Assembly: GCA_964649745.1 (NCBI GenBank)
Contig: CAZYQI010000001.1
Location: forward strand, 124,001 to 188,000
Direction of reading: 5' to 3'
From: CAZEHS01 sp964649745
GTDB lineage: Bacteria; Bacillota; Clostridia; Peptostreptococcales; Acidaminobacteraceae
Length of the DNA stretch: 64,000 nt
Within the stretch, counting starts at the first letter, position 1; each line of letters starts with the position of its first letter. The translations under genes and the position numbers were made by a program. Positions 34,571-42,502 of the stretch are shown here, in pieces. The notes below the pieces were generated by a model, which worked only from the letters and a program-made list of their open reading frames with translations, had not been told where the DNA came from and searched no databases.

Positions 34571-35176
34571 TTGAAAGAAACTATTTTTCTGATAATCGTG
34601 GGATATGCCTTAGGAAATATCCCTTTCAGCTATATTGTAGCTAAGAAAATGGGACAATTGGATATTCGGAGTCAGGGAAGCGGAAATACCGGGGCAACTA
34701 ATGTTTACCGTGTCCTGGGGATGAAAGCCGGCTTATGGGCGTTTGCAGGCGATTTCCTCAAAGGGGTTGGCGCTGCCCTTATTGGCCGCGCCGTCATGGG
34801 ACAGGAGGGCGCGGCTCTATGCGGTGCTTTTTCTATGATCGGCCATTGCTACCCCGTGGTTCTAGGCTTTAAGGGGGGAAAAGGCGTTGCTACCTCCGGA
34901 GGCTTCGTATTTGGCCTTAATCCGGCTATCGGCTTTATCCTTCTGGTGGTCCAGTTGGTTCTGATGAAAGTCACCCGTTATGTCTCATTGTCCTCTGTTG
35001 TGGTGGCCGGTCTTTTCCCTGTTTTAACCCTTCTTTTTAACATGCCGCTGGCCGTTAACCTCGCCGCTTTTTTCGTCGGACTTCTGGTTATTTTCCGGCA
35101 CCGCGCCAATATTGAACGCCTCCTAAAAGGCGAGGAAAGCAAGATCGAAAGTAAAAAACCGTCTTCTCCAAAATGA
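34571..35176 (+). CDS. plsY: Glycerol-3-phosphate acyltransferase PlsY
   Basis: 201-aa membrane enzyme that transfers acyl from acyl-phosphate to glycerol-3-phosphate, the first step of phospholipid synthesis. Conserved motifs are SYIVAKKMGQLDIRSQGSGN, GATNVYRVLG, GHCYPVVLGFKGGKGVAT and the terminal FRHRANIERLLKGEE. Five hydrophobic helices. TTG at 34571 with GGGGG 7 nt upstream is the only plausible start before the first helix. Followed by a strong terminator. Confidence 0.95.
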   Translation: MKETIFLIIVGYALGNIPFSYIVAKKMGQLDIRSQGSGNTGATNVYRVLGMKAGLWAFAGDFLKGVGAALIGRAVMGQEGAALCGAFSMIGHCYPVVLGFKGGKGVATSGGFVFGLNPAIGFILLVVQLVLMKVTRYVSLSSVVVAGLFPVLTLLFNMPLAVNLAAFFVGLLVIFRHRANIERLLKGEESKIESKKPSSPK

Positions 35177-35179
35177 TAC

Positions 35180-35207
35180 GAGCCGCTCAATTGAGCGGCT
35201 CTTTTTT
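35180..35207 (+). terminator. Terminator of plsY
   Basis: GAGCCGCTCAA/TTGAGCGGCTC, then six T, starting 3 nt past the stop. Confidence 0.92.
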
Positions 35208-35209
35208 CA

Positions 35210-35923
35210 TCACTGGGGTACTACCGGCATTTCCATCATGGTGATATCCGCAGGTATTTCAAATTCGGAATCCGGAATATCTCCCACTTTGAGGTTCTTG
35301 ATTTCAATCTTCATTTCACCCTCGGGGCTCTCCGCTTCCATCTTCATCATAACCCCATATTTCTTGTGAACCCACATCTTCATTTCATAACCCGCCAGCT
35401 TATCCTTTGTCGTGAAAACAACACAGGGTTCCCCGTTGAAGTCCTCGCTGCCGATTATCTTAACAGCATCCTTGTCCATGGTTTCTTCCGGTTTAAGATC
35501 GCCTGTCCCTTCAGCTCCGGTATCGCTGCCAGCCGTCTTCGGCATTTTAAAGCCTGTTTTATCTGTAAGGTTCAGCATATAAATCGCATCGCTTTTTGTG
35601 ATAATAACACTTTGACTGCCCCCGGCGCCGCCCTCCATACGAATCTCTCCGTTCTTGTAGGCGTAGCGTGTTTTAAGCACCTGTCCCCCTGCGGTCATTT
35701 CGTAATCATAGCTGATGCCTTTGGTCATGTAGTCCACACTGCCGGCCATGGCATTGAACAAGCCGTCATTATCCATGCTTTCCTCAGCGGCCGGTTCTGC
35801 GGGTGCTTCAGCAGGGGTCGGTTCTGTGGCTTCAGGTGTTGCTTCGGTGGCCGGTTTTGAGCAACCTGTAAAAAGTGAGAAAACCAGTGTAGCCATTAAG
35901 AATAACGCAAGAAATTTCTTCAT
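35210..35923 (-). CDS. LolA-like/DUF4412-type lipoprotein
   Basis: 237-aa lipoprotein. The signal ends in a lipobox (LFTGC), followed by a Pro/Glu/Ala-rich linker (about 22-48). The mature domain has alternating strands (YDYEMTAGGQVLKTRY, MWVHKKYGVMMKME) resembling LolA/DUF4412 lipid-binding folds. The role in a monoderm cell is unknown; perhaps envelope stress or sporulation. ATG at 35923 follows GGAGG. A large nested hairpin lies just upstream. Confidence 0.82.
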   Translation of the reverse strand: MKKFLALFLMATLVFSLFTGCSKPATEATPEATEPTPAEAPAEPAAEESMDNDGLFNAMAGSVDYMTKGISYDYEMTAGGQVLKTRYAYKNGEIRMEGGAGGSQSVIITKSDAIYMLNLTDKTGFKMPKTAGSDTGAEGTGDLKPEETMDKDAVKIIGSEDFNGEPCVVFTTKDKLAGYEMKMWVHKKYGVMMKMEAESPEGEMKIEIKNLKVGDIPDSEFEIPADITMMEMPVVPQ

Positions 35924-35957
35924 GTGATACCCCTCCTGCCGATATTTTTGTTCTGAA

Positions 35958-36008
35958 AACCCAAAATCCCATTTGATATATTCCTTACCAATATATCTCT
36001 TTTGGGTT
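35958..36008. repeat. Nested hairpin upstream of the lipoprotein gene
   Basis: Outer arms AACCCAAAA/TTTTGGGTT and inner arms GATATATT/AATATATC, both perfect, arranged concentrically in 51 nt. It lies 38 nt past the stop of the small membrane gene and 35 nt before the lipoprotein ATG. It could be a terminator of the former or an operator of the latter. Confidence 0.6.
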
Positions 36009-36046
36009 CAATATACAATCCTTCCAGTCAATTTGGGCTTCTGGAC

Positions 36047-36334
36047 TCACCGCCTCCGTTTGACAAACATGTAAAGTACCGCGCCCAATATGACCGGAAT
36101 CAGAACACTTCTCAGGTTGTTGGACATCATTAGGATAAACACGATGGGAAGCATCAAAACCAGACCCAAACGCCGTCTGGGAGGAGTCCAGTTATAATGA
36201 GTCCGATCCTCTTTCTGGGCAACGGTCTTTCTGAAGCCTGTCTTGCTGTAATAAACCAGTGAAGAGGATACATGTTTTTCCGTAAGTCGCTTCTTCAATT
36301 CTTCTCTGTACCGGTCCTCCGGGGTTTGGTCCAT
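36047..36334 (-). CDS. Small membrane protein of unknown function
   Basis: 95 aa. The N-terminal half is polar and charged (EDRYREELKKRLTEKH), followed by two adjacent hydrophobic segments (about 56-70 and 75-90) and a KRRR C-terminus. No family is recognised. ATG at 36334 follows GGAGG. It is 29 nt downstream of the stalk-domain gene and probably cotranscribed with it. Confidence 0.75.
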   Translation of the reverse strand: MDQTPEDRYREELKKRLTEKHVSSSLVYYSKTGFRKTVAQKEDRTHYNWTPPRRRLGLVLMLPIVFILMMSNNLRSVLIPVILGAVLYMFVKRRR

Positions 36335-36363
36335 CCGCTCGCCTCCATCACTAACCGATACAC

Positions 36364-37257
36364 CTAAGGGGTTTTCTTCTGTTCCGCCTCATTGACCACC
36401 TCAACGGTTTTTAACAGGTTGTAATCCTTTTTCCCATCACCTGTTACAACCGAATAGCTGAATATAGCCTTCGTTCCGACCTTCAGCTTCAAGCTGTCAA
36501 TCTGATCACCAGTGGAATAGTCCGTTATTTTTGTTTCCTTGCTGACATATAGCATCGTTTCGGTTGTTTTCTCCAGAACCTTCAGCCCTAACCCATTGGA
36601 AAAAAGGGTGATTTCCTGAATCACACCGGTCAGAGCACTCTTGGCTTCTTTGTCCGCCAGCGCCACCACAATGCTGTCATCCCCCTGTGTAAGCTGTAAA
36701 GCGGGGTTCGATGTAATGAAATCCACAGGGACATACAGCCTGTTTTTATACATCTCAATTTTTTTGCTGAATTTTCGCGGCGTCGATCCCCAGGAATATT
36801 CAAGGCTGTCGATTTTTACCGTAATGGTTTCCGTGCCCTTTTGCAGAAGGGCTCCCTTTATGGTATCATCCCATTTTACAGTGTATCCCATAGCTTCTCC
36901 CAGCTTTCGCAACGGAAGAACCGTCTTTCCATCTTTTGAAGCAACAATCGGCATTCCGGTAAGGTCAATCTCTTTATCAAACACCTTCAAGGTCATATCT
37001 GTTTCTTTAGCCATAGAAATCACAGCGGTATCCGCCTTGGGAGCAGGAATGGGAAGCGGCGTCTCTCCAGGCTTTCCCGGCACCTCCGTTGATGATTCAG
37101 TCGGTTTTACCGATGCCTTTGTTGGTTCCGTACCCAAAGTGGTCGTTTTATCAGATAATGTAGCGGAATATGCAAATGGTATATCGAAAGTCATAAACGC
37201 ACCATATACCGCAAGTGCTGTAAAGACCGTCATCGTGATCACTCTGAGTTCCTTCAT
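36364..37257 (-). CDS. Secreted stalk-domain (copper amine oxidase N-domain-like) protein
   Basis: 297 aa. A signal/anchor segment (about 7-30) is followed by a Thr/Pro/Lys-rich linker. Then comes a stalk domain with KTVLPLRKLGEAMGYTVKWD and RLYVPVDFITS. The C-terminal 80 residues form a beta-rich domain (TGVIQEITLFSNGLGLKV). Such proteins are common in Clostridia cell envelopes and bind or scaffold at the wall; no enzymatic function is visible. ATG at 37257 follows GGGGGTG. It is divergent from the Crp-like regulator. Confidence 0.82.
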   Translation of the reverse strand: MKELRVITMTVFTALAVYGAFMTFDIPFAYSATLSDKTTTLGTEPTKASVKPTESSTEVPGKPGETPLPIPAPKADTAVISMAKETDMTLKVFDKEIDLTGMPIVASKDGKTVLPLRKLGEAMGYTVKWDDTIKGALLQKGTETITVKIDSLEYSWGSTPRKFSKKIEMYKNRLYVPVDFITSNPALQLTQGDDSIVVALADKEAKSALTGVIQEITLFSNGLGLKVLEKTTETMLYVSKETKITDYSTGDQIDSLKLKVGTKAIFSYSVVTGDGKKDYNLLKTVEVVNEAEQKKTP

Positions 37258-37415
37258 TATTCCGTGTCACCCCCTTCTCTCTCATCATAACGATAAACGT
37301 TCCGTAATTCAATTACACACAGATTACGGTTTCCTATATACTTATAGAAACATGCCATATGTCATATTCCCTAGGTCGTTTATGCCTTATTCTGAAGTCA
37401 GCAGGGAGGAACTAT

Positions 37416-38108
37416 ATGAAAACAGCTGTTAGTGCCCGGATCATACGGAACTACCTTGAGCAGTACCAGATGACGGATATCTTCTCAGAGGATCTGATTG
37501 CCCATATGGTGCTTTCAACTTTTAGCCGGGGAGAGAGCATTGCCCCGCTTAACGAACCGCTGACCAGCTTTCATCTGCTGGTTGAGGGAAAGCTGAAAAT
37601 CTACACACTGCAGGAAAACGGAAAAAAAGTGCTCATCCGTTTTTACAGACCCATGAGCGTGATAGGGGATCTTGAATTTGTTTCGGATTATCCGGTTAAA
37701 GCGGTTGTAGAGGCCTTAGAGACCTCCACCCTTATCAGCATCCCCATGGATGTTTTGCGGAGCCACACCTACCAATGTCCTAAATTTCTTCGCTTCATTA
37801 TTGCAAACCTGAGCCAAAAGCTGTCAACCTGGTCCAACATGGCCGGACTAAATCTGGTATACCCGCTGGAAAACAGGGTTGCAAGCTATCTGGTATCCGT
37901 ATCGGAGCTCTCCGAGAGTAACCGCTTGGACGAGATTCGTGTTACAAGCCTGGAAGAGATGGCAGACCTGCTCTGTTCCAGCTACCGCCACCTGCATCGT
38001 ATCCTGGAAGGCTTTGAAACACAGGGGATCATCAGTCGGCACCGGAGCAATATCCGCATTCTGGATTTTGAAAAACTGAAATCACTTTCCGTTGGTATTT
38101 TCGAATAG
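37416..38108 (+). CDS. Crp/Fnr-family regulator (YeiL-like)
   Basis: 230 aa. N-terminal cyclic-nucleotide-binding fold (about 25-130; FHLLVEGKLKIYTLQENGK, MSVIGDLEF) without the canonical cAMP RGEXXXXXR(S/T) motif. The C-terminal winged HTH has SLEEMADLLCSSYRHLHRI. No Fnr-type N-terminal Cys cluster. ATG at 37416 follows GGGAGG; the 19 upstream codons of the open frame lack support. It is 8 nt from the DMT gene, which it probably controls; this regulator-YdcZ pairing recurs in Firmicutes. Confidence 0.88.
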   Translation: MKTAVSARIIRNYLEQYQMTDIFSEDLIAHMVLSTFSRGESIAPLNEPLTSFHLLVEGKLKIYTLQENGKKVLIRFYRPMSVIGDLEFVSDYPVKAVVEALETSTLISIPMDVLRSHTYQCPKFLRFIIANLSQKLSTWSNMAGLNLVYPLENRVASYLVSVSELSESNRLDEIRVTSLEEMADLLCSSYRHLHRILEGFETQGIISRHRSNIRILDFEKLKSLSVGIFE

Positions 38109-38116
38109 GAGGAGTT

Positions 38117-38548
38117 ATGAATCAAGGTGTTTTATATGCAGTAGCCGCGGGCCTGATGATTTGCCTGCAAAACGTGTTTGTCACCCGTACGGGAGAGAAG
38201 GTCGGCTTTTGGGAAGCCAATACCCTGATTCATGGGGTAGGATTCCTTCTGGCACTGTTCATCCTTTTCACTGTAGGCCGTACAGGGACCGAATCCATCT
38301 TTCAGATCCGCAAGATCTACTGGATTGGTTTAGTTATCGGGGTGCTGATCGTTTTCTCTGTCATGCAGGGGGTGATGCATCTGGGGGTGGGGTATGCAAT
38401 CCCCATCATGCTTACGGCTCAAATTCTTGGCTCAACCGTTATCAGCCGGTTTGGTCTCTTTGAAGAAAAACTGATGATTCCTTCCCCCCTGAACCTGGTT
38501 GGCATTGCCTTCCTTGTCTGTGGCGTGGTGATGACGCAGATAAAGTGA
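38117..38548 (+). CDS. DMT-superfamily transporter, YdcZ (DUF606) type
   Basis: 143-aa membrane protein with five hydrophobic segments, half the size of full DMT transporters, as expected of the YdcZ family, which likely dimerises. Motifs include the N-terminal GLMICLQNVFVTRTGEKVG and the HLGVGYAIPIMLTAQILGS stretch. Substrate unknown. ATG at 38117 overlaps closely with an AGGAGG site. Likely cotranscribed with the Crp-like gene and ended by the hairpin at 38613. Confidence 0.87.
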   Translation: MNQGVLYAVAAGLMICLQNVFVTRTGEKVGFWEANTLIHGVGFLLALFILFTVGRTGTESIFQIRKIYWIGLVIGVLIVFSVMQGVMHLGVGYAIPIMLTAQILGSTVISRFGLFEEKLMIPSPLNLVGIAFLVCGVVMTQIK

Positions 38549-38612
38549 AAATTTAAACCATCGGATAGATCAACCGTGGCTAAAGGTTTTATGTATCAAA
38601 GCAGATAAAACG

Positions 38613-38648
38613 AAAGCTGCATGCCCAATAAACGCATGCAGCTTTTTC
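38613..38648 (+). terminator. Terminator of the Crp-DMT operon
   Basis: AAAGCTGCATGC and GCATGCAGCTTT, 9-nt loop, then a T-rich tract. It lies between convergent genes and may act both ways. Confidence 0.88.
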
Positions 38649-38653
38649 TCTAT

Positions 38654-39001
38654 TTACCCTCTGTTAAAATAGCGATCAACCACCCGGCACTTATGATCCA
38701 TAATCCGGGTGAACACCTCCGGATCCTCCGATGAGAACGCAATTCTCCAATACTTGTTCTTCACTGTCATCACGAAGAGACAGTCCTTCTCAAACCGCCG
38801 GTCATCATAGGCGAACCAGATGATGAATTCCCCTGTTCCCAGGGTACGATATCGGCCATTCCACCAAGTGGACCGTTTAACTACCAGCTTTCCAATCTCG
38901 CTGAAGGGAACGATTCTCGATTTTTTCATAAATGTATATTCTTTAATCTCTACGGCATCATCCGTTATCTTTACAAATTTATCTTCATATAGAGTTCCCA
39001 T
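38654..39001 (-). CDS. Small PH-like hypothetical protein
   Basis: 115 aa, soluble, mostly beta (EDKFVKITDDAVEIKEYTF, YWRIAFSSED) with a C-terminal helix and RVVDRYFNRG end. The strand pattern resembles PH-like/bPH domains, but I do not recognise a family. ATG at 39001 has GGGAGG 4 nt upstream. The open frame continues far upstream only because it runs antisense to plsC. Confidence 0.75.
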   Translation of the reverse strand: MGTLYEDKFVKITDDAVEIKEYTFMKKSRIVPFSEIGKLVVKRSTWWNGRYRTLGTGEFIIWFAYDDRRFEKDCLFVMTVKNKYWRIAFSSEDPEVFTRIMDHKCRVVDRYFNRG

Positions 39002-39148
39002 CGTTCCTCCCTTTGACCATTTACGCCGGCCGATATCTTCATTATACTGTATAACAGAAAGATTATTCCTTACAAAAACGAAAGAACCCGGGCCAATAAT
39101 CTGATATGATGATTTCGGCAGACATAAAACGAATAAATGGAGACGCAC

Positions 39149-39886
39149 ATGGTCAGAACAATTATCTGGTTTATCTATTTTTTTCTCTATCAGCTCGCCC
39201 TTATCCCCCGCCTCCATAAGGCGAACCGTCTGGCTGCAGAAAACCGCACAGCCGAGTTGGATGCCATGGTCAGCCGTACGGCGCCAAAGTGGGCTCAATC
39301 CCTTCTGGCACTGGCCGGAAGCCGTGTGACTGTGAGGGACAAGGACAATATCCCGGAAAATGTGCCGGTGGTTTTTGTTGCCAACCATCAGAGCAATTTC
39401 GATATTCCCCTTATCATGGCTCATATCGGCCGCCCTGTGGGGTTTATCGCCAAGGACAGCATGGAAAAATTCCCTTTCATCAATAAATGGATGGGATATA
39501 TCCACTGTGTATCCATCAAACGAGGCAGCCCCAGAGAAGCCGCAGCGGCCATCAACCGCGGCATCGCCAACCTCAAGGCAGGACATTCCATGGTGATTTT
39601 TCCGGAAGGTACCCGCAGCCCGGATGGTTCCCTGCTGGAATTCAAGGCCGGGGCTCTGAAGCTGGCCACCAAAGCCAATGTTCCCATCATCCCCGTTGCG
39701 ATCAACGGATCCATCGATATGATGCGTAAAGGCTCCTGGATCATATGTCCCGCCGAGGTCACCCTGACCATATGCAAGCCCATATTGCCCGCAGATTACG
39801 AATCCCTGGAAACCAACGGCCTTAGTGAACAGATTAAAACCACCATTGAAGGGCATCTGCCCCGTAAGGAAGGAACACATCAATGA
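39149..39886 (+). CDS. plsC: 1-acyl-sn-glycerol-3-phosphate acyltransferase PlsC
   Basis: 245-aa membrane-associated acyltransferase making phosphatidic acid. N-terminal hydrophobic helix, then the catalytic NHQSNFD (HX4D motif), FPEGTRSPDG, and the KLATKANVPIIPVAI region. ATG at 39149 has GGAG 6 nt upstream; the ATG at 39137 contains that site. Its last codons overlap the exonuclease start (ATGA). Confidence 0.93.
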   Translation: MVRTIIWFIYFFLYQLALIPRLHKANRLAAENRTAELDAMVSRTAPKWAQSLLALAGSRVTVRDKDNIPENVPVVFVANHQSNFDIPLIMAHIGRPVGFIAKDSMEKFPFINKWMGYIHCVSIKRGSPREAAAAINRGIANLKAGHSMVIFPEGTRSPDGSLLEFKAGALKLATKANVPIIPVAINGSIDMMRKGSWIICPAEVTLTICKPILPADYESLETNGLSEQIKTTIEGHLPRKEGTHQ

Positions 39887-40488
39887 ATTTTGTCGCACTG
39901 GATTTTGAAACTGCCAACGAACTGCGGAACAGCGCCTGTTCCATTGGACTGGTTCGTGTAGAAAACGGAATTGTCACCGATCGTTTCTACACCCTGATTA
40001 AACCGGAACCTATGCGCTTCAGCTATTGGAACATCAAGATACACGGGATTCGACCGGAGGATGTGGCCGACGCCCCCACCTTTGGAGAGGCCTGGCCCGC
40101 CATCCGGGCTTTCATCGGCTCCGATACCGTGGTGGCCCATAACGCCTCCTTTGATATGAGCGTGCTGCGTTACAGCCTGGATCAGTATGGTCTGTCTTAC
40201 CCGGAAATACCGTACTTCTGCACAGTAACGGCGGCCAAGCAGGCCTTCCCCGATTTGGTCAATCACAAACTGAACACCGTATCGGATCACGTTGGCTTCA
40301 GCTTCTGCCATCATAATGCCTTAGAGGACGCCGAAGCCTGCGCCATGGTTTTGGTTGGGGCCATGAAGGCAACCGGTTCCGATAACCTGAAGGCCTTCTG
40401 CAAGTGCATATGCTCCAGCTTCGGCCATCTGCATGCCGGCGGCTATACCCCCAGCAGAAGAGCTACTTCAAGAACCTATCGCGGGTAA
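39883..40488 (+). CDS. DnaQ-like DEDDh 3'-5' exonuclease
   Basis: 201 aa. Exo I motif FVALDFETAN, Exo II in VVAHNASFDMSVL, Exo III with the DEDDh His-Asp in HNALEDAEACA. It resembles the epsilon subunit/exonuclease family, free-standing. ATG at 39883 overlaps plsC by 4 nt. Its last 26 nt overlap, tail to tail, the end of the minus-strand gene at 40463. The Cys/His-rich tail (FCKCICSSFGHLHAGG) after the domain is unusual. Confidence 0.9.
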   Translation: MNFVALDFETANELRNSACSIGLVRVENGIVTDRFYTLIKPEPMRFSYWNIKIHGIRPEDVADAPTFGEAWPAIRAFIGSDTVVAHNASFDMSVLRYSLDQYGLSYPEIPYFCTVTAAKQAFPDLVNHKLNTVSDHVGFSFCHHNALEDAEACAMVLVGAMKATGSDNLKAFCKCICSSFGHLHAGGYTPSRRATSRTYRG

Positions 40489-41002
40489 GCAGAATCCCCC
40501 AAGGCTTACCGTTGTCATCCCGCACCACCACCGTCCGGTCTGTCTGCAGAGAGTATCCGCTTCCCTTCAGCCATTCAAAGGTTGCAACGGCACCATCCGG
40601 TAAATCGATTCTTTCCACCTCGTAGCGACGAATCCGTTCCATATTTTCCAGCTTGGAATAGGAGTGGATTCGCGCCTTCACCCTATAACTCATAACCTTA
40701 TCATCATCCGGAAATACAAACACATAGTACTCCTCTGAGTATTCCCTCTTCTCAAGCACGCCGTCAATGACGGTGGTGCCAAAGGGAGTACTCCCTACAA
40801 TCACATCTCTGACAAAGCCTAAAGACCCGACCGCCACTAAGATCAAAAGCAGGTGTCCGGGTTTTATTCTTTTTTGCATGCCGGGGGTGCGCGAGGCTCT
40901 TCCATAGGCCGCTTCCTCGGGGACCGCACCGCTTATGCCGGCCAAAACATACCCAAAAAGCGCAGAGAGCGCCACAAGCTGCATGATTTCAATAATGTCC
41001 AT
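40463..41002 (-). CDS. Hypothetical membrane protein
   Basis: 179 aa. Hydrophobic segment about 3-25, polar loop with basic residues, second hydrophobic segment about 50-68, then a 110-residue extracytoplasmic or cytoplasmic beta-rich domain (EKREYSEEYYVFVFPDDDKV, WGILLTRDRFLK). No family recognised. ATG at 41002 (MDIIEIMQ) has GGGGAGG at 7 nt; the ATG 6 nt earlier is too close to that site. Its 3' end overlaps the exonuclease gene. Confidence 0.72.
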   Translation of the reverse strand: MDIIEIMQLVALSALFGYVLAGISGAVPEEAAYGRASRTPGMQKRIKPGHLLLILVAVGSLGFVRDVIVGSTPFGTTVIDGVLEKREYSEEYYVFVFPDDDKVMSYRVKARIHSYSKLENMERIRRYEVERIDLPDGAVATFEWLKGSGYSLQTDRTVVVRDDNGKPWGILLTRDRFLK

Positions 41003-41066
41003 ATCCATGCCTCCCCTGTTGTATGAGGATATCATAACATCATTCTCTGCCAACATGCAAAAACAG

Positions 41067-41092
41067 CTGCCAGGTCATATGCCCGGCAGCTG
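41067..41092 (-). terminator. Terminator beyond repeat element B1
   Basis: Minus strand ACAGCTGCCGGGC pairs with CCTGGCAGCTGT and is followed by five T. It would end transcripts coming from the ykgJ-like gene through element B1. Confidence 0.8.
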
Positions 41093-41096
41093 TCAG

Positions 41097-41408
41097 CTTG
41101 AAGAAAAACCCTCTATACTCCGCAACTTTGAACTCCCTGTTGGAGAAAATAACGAACAGCTCTTTCGCAGAAATTCAAACTCACTTCGGGCCTCACGGTC
41201 TTCAACACAATAACCAAATCTCAGATTTGGATTGGTTGAGCGCTTTGAGGCATTAGCGATCTGCAACGAATCAAGATTCGTGCAGCCTGCTGAATCAGAA
41301 CAGTGAATTTCTAACGGCTACAGCCCTCGTTCTATTTTCTTGCCAACCTCCGTTAGGTTGCTCCGCACAGAGATTTTTTCTTTTGGATAGTCTTTTTCAT
41401 CAGTCTGA
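41097..41408. repeat. Hairpin element B, copy 1 (with insertion)
   Basis: 312 nt, homologous to 62784-62987. It starts CTTGAAGAAAAACCCTCT and ends CTTTTTCATCAGTCTGA. The arms are complementary over about 75 nt (GGAGAAAATAACGAACAG against TGTTCTATTTTCTTACC-type). About 106 nt (41189-41294) are absent from copy 2. The right end lies 16 nt past the ykgJ-like stop. Confidence 0.8.
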
Positions 41409-41424
41409 CAGCTGTTTCATAGGA

Positions 41425-42096
41425 CTACAGCCCACGCTGCGCTTCAAAATTCTTCACGGCCTTCACAATCGCCTCGGCGGCAGATCCGTCCGTTTCCTCT
41501 AAAAACACGTCATAAGCCTTTATGGCAAGGATGGCAATCTGAGACGGATTGCTCGGCAAGAACCCTTCGGGAAAACCTTCCGGGTGGACCTGCAGGAATT
41601 TCGACGCTGCCATCACCGCCGCATGCTGCTTCCGGTCAAGCTCAGTGGGATAACTGAACTCCCACTGCAATACCCGTTCATTGATCGTTGCCTTTTCCTC
41701 TCCCCCCGCAGCCAGTCCTGCGGCGGTAAAGATGCGGCAATCGTAGTTTCGGCAGGTGATGGGACGATGGGCGTAGATCTGGCAGCCCTGTTCCGTCATC
41801 ATGGGACAGAAGCCATTCTCAAAATACCCCATCAGCTTGTGCCCCTTGGGCAGCCCAGGCGCCGGGAAAAGCAGCTTTCGGTCTATTACGGCCAAAGTGC
41901 CCTTTTCCTCCGGCCGTATATGCACAAAATAGGACGATGTGCAGCAGCCCCGACAGTCTCCGCATTCCACCGACACGCCCTTTTCATCAATAAACGCCCG
42001 CCGTGTCTCACTCAGCCATTGTGAAAAATCGCCTGCAGGCAATCGCCGATGTGTAGACCCGTCAGTAATGGTTCCGTATTCAGCATTTGATATCAT
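41425..42096 (-). CDS. YkgJ-family cysteine cluster protein
   Basis: 223 aa. Zinc/iron-type Cys motifs: ECGDCRGCCTSSYF near residue 45, then CPMMTEQGCQIYAHRPITC with NYDCRIF. The C-terminal 100 residues are helical and variable. The family function is not established. ATG at 42096 follows AAGGATA. Lies downstream of tRNA-Sec in the same direction but separated by its strong terminator. Confidence 0.87.
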   Translation of the reverse strand: MISNAEYGTITDGSTHRRLPAGDFSQWLSETRRAFIDEKGVSVECGDCRGCCTSSYFVHIRPEEKGTLAVIDRKLLFPAPGLPKGHKLMGYFENGFCPMMTEQGCQIYAHRPITCRNYDCRIFTAAGLAAGGEEKATINERVLQWEFSYPTELDRKQHAAVMAASKFLQVHPEGFPEGFLPSNPSQIAILAIKAYDVFLEETDGSAAEAIVKAVKNFEAQRGL

Positions 42097-42148
42097 ATCG
42101 TTATCCTTTTATGGTGCAGCATTTTTAGACTTTATTATATCATATAAT

Positions 42149-42188
42149 AAAACCAACCGTCTAAGACAACACCTTAGACGGTTGGTTT
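42149..42188 (-). terminator. Terminator of tRNA-Sec
   Basis: AAAACCAACCGTCTAAG pairs with CTTAGACGGTTGGTTTT (17-bp stem), then TTTTATTATATG on the minus strand, 6 nt past the CCA end. Confidence 0.92.
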
Positions 42189-42193
42189 TCAAT

Positions 42194-42290
42194 TGGCGGG
42201 AGTACGTGGGAATCGAACCCACCTAAGAAGCTATTAACCCCTCAAACTGGTTTTGAAGACCAGAGGACACACCAGCGCCCATCTACCCCC
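42194..42290 (-). tRNA. selC: tRNA-Sec (anticodon UCA)
   Basis: 97 nt including encoded CCA. The anticodon arm reads CTGGTCTTCAAAACCAG, giving UCA. A long variable arm (GGGGTTAATAGCTTC region), a T-arm GTGGGTTCGATTCCCAC and an extended acceptor (GGGGGTA with TACTCCC) are the tRNA-Sec hallmarks. The discriminator G precedes CCA. It reads UGA with SelB; all partners are 5-10 kb away. Confidence 0.95.
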
Positions 42291-42318
42291 AAATGGTTTT
42301 ACTCCTTGCCACTAGACG

Positions 42319-42347
42319 ATTCTAGCATGTAATTATGATTAAATCAA
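42319..42347 (-). promoter_or_regulatory. Predicted promoter of tRNA-Sec
   Basis: Minus strand TTGATT, 17-nt spacer, TAGAAT, 29 nt before the tRNA 5' end. Confidence 0.6.
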
Positions 42348-42371
42348 GCGTCAAACCGTACATTCTGGCGA

Positions 42372-42389
42372 CGTTTTGACGCCAAAACG
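42372..42389. promoter_or_regulatory. Palindrome upstream of the tRNA-Sec promoter
   Basis: CGTTTTG-ACGC-CAAAACG, 25 nt above the -35 box. Possible activator or repressor site; no known factor. Confidence 0.35.
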
Positions 42390-42502
42390 GCTAAGAACAG
42401 GGGGAAACAGACGATACTAATGCGATTAATAATTTATTAGAGAACCAAATACCGCCGAGAAGACTATTCAGATTGCTGATAGCTTCATTTCTGAATACCA
42501 AT

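Noticed and set aside
39002..39898. Long minus-strand open frame continuing upstream of the 38654-39001 gene
   Set aside because: Antisense to plsC, which has full family motifs; the small gene has its own ATG and GGGAGG at 39001.
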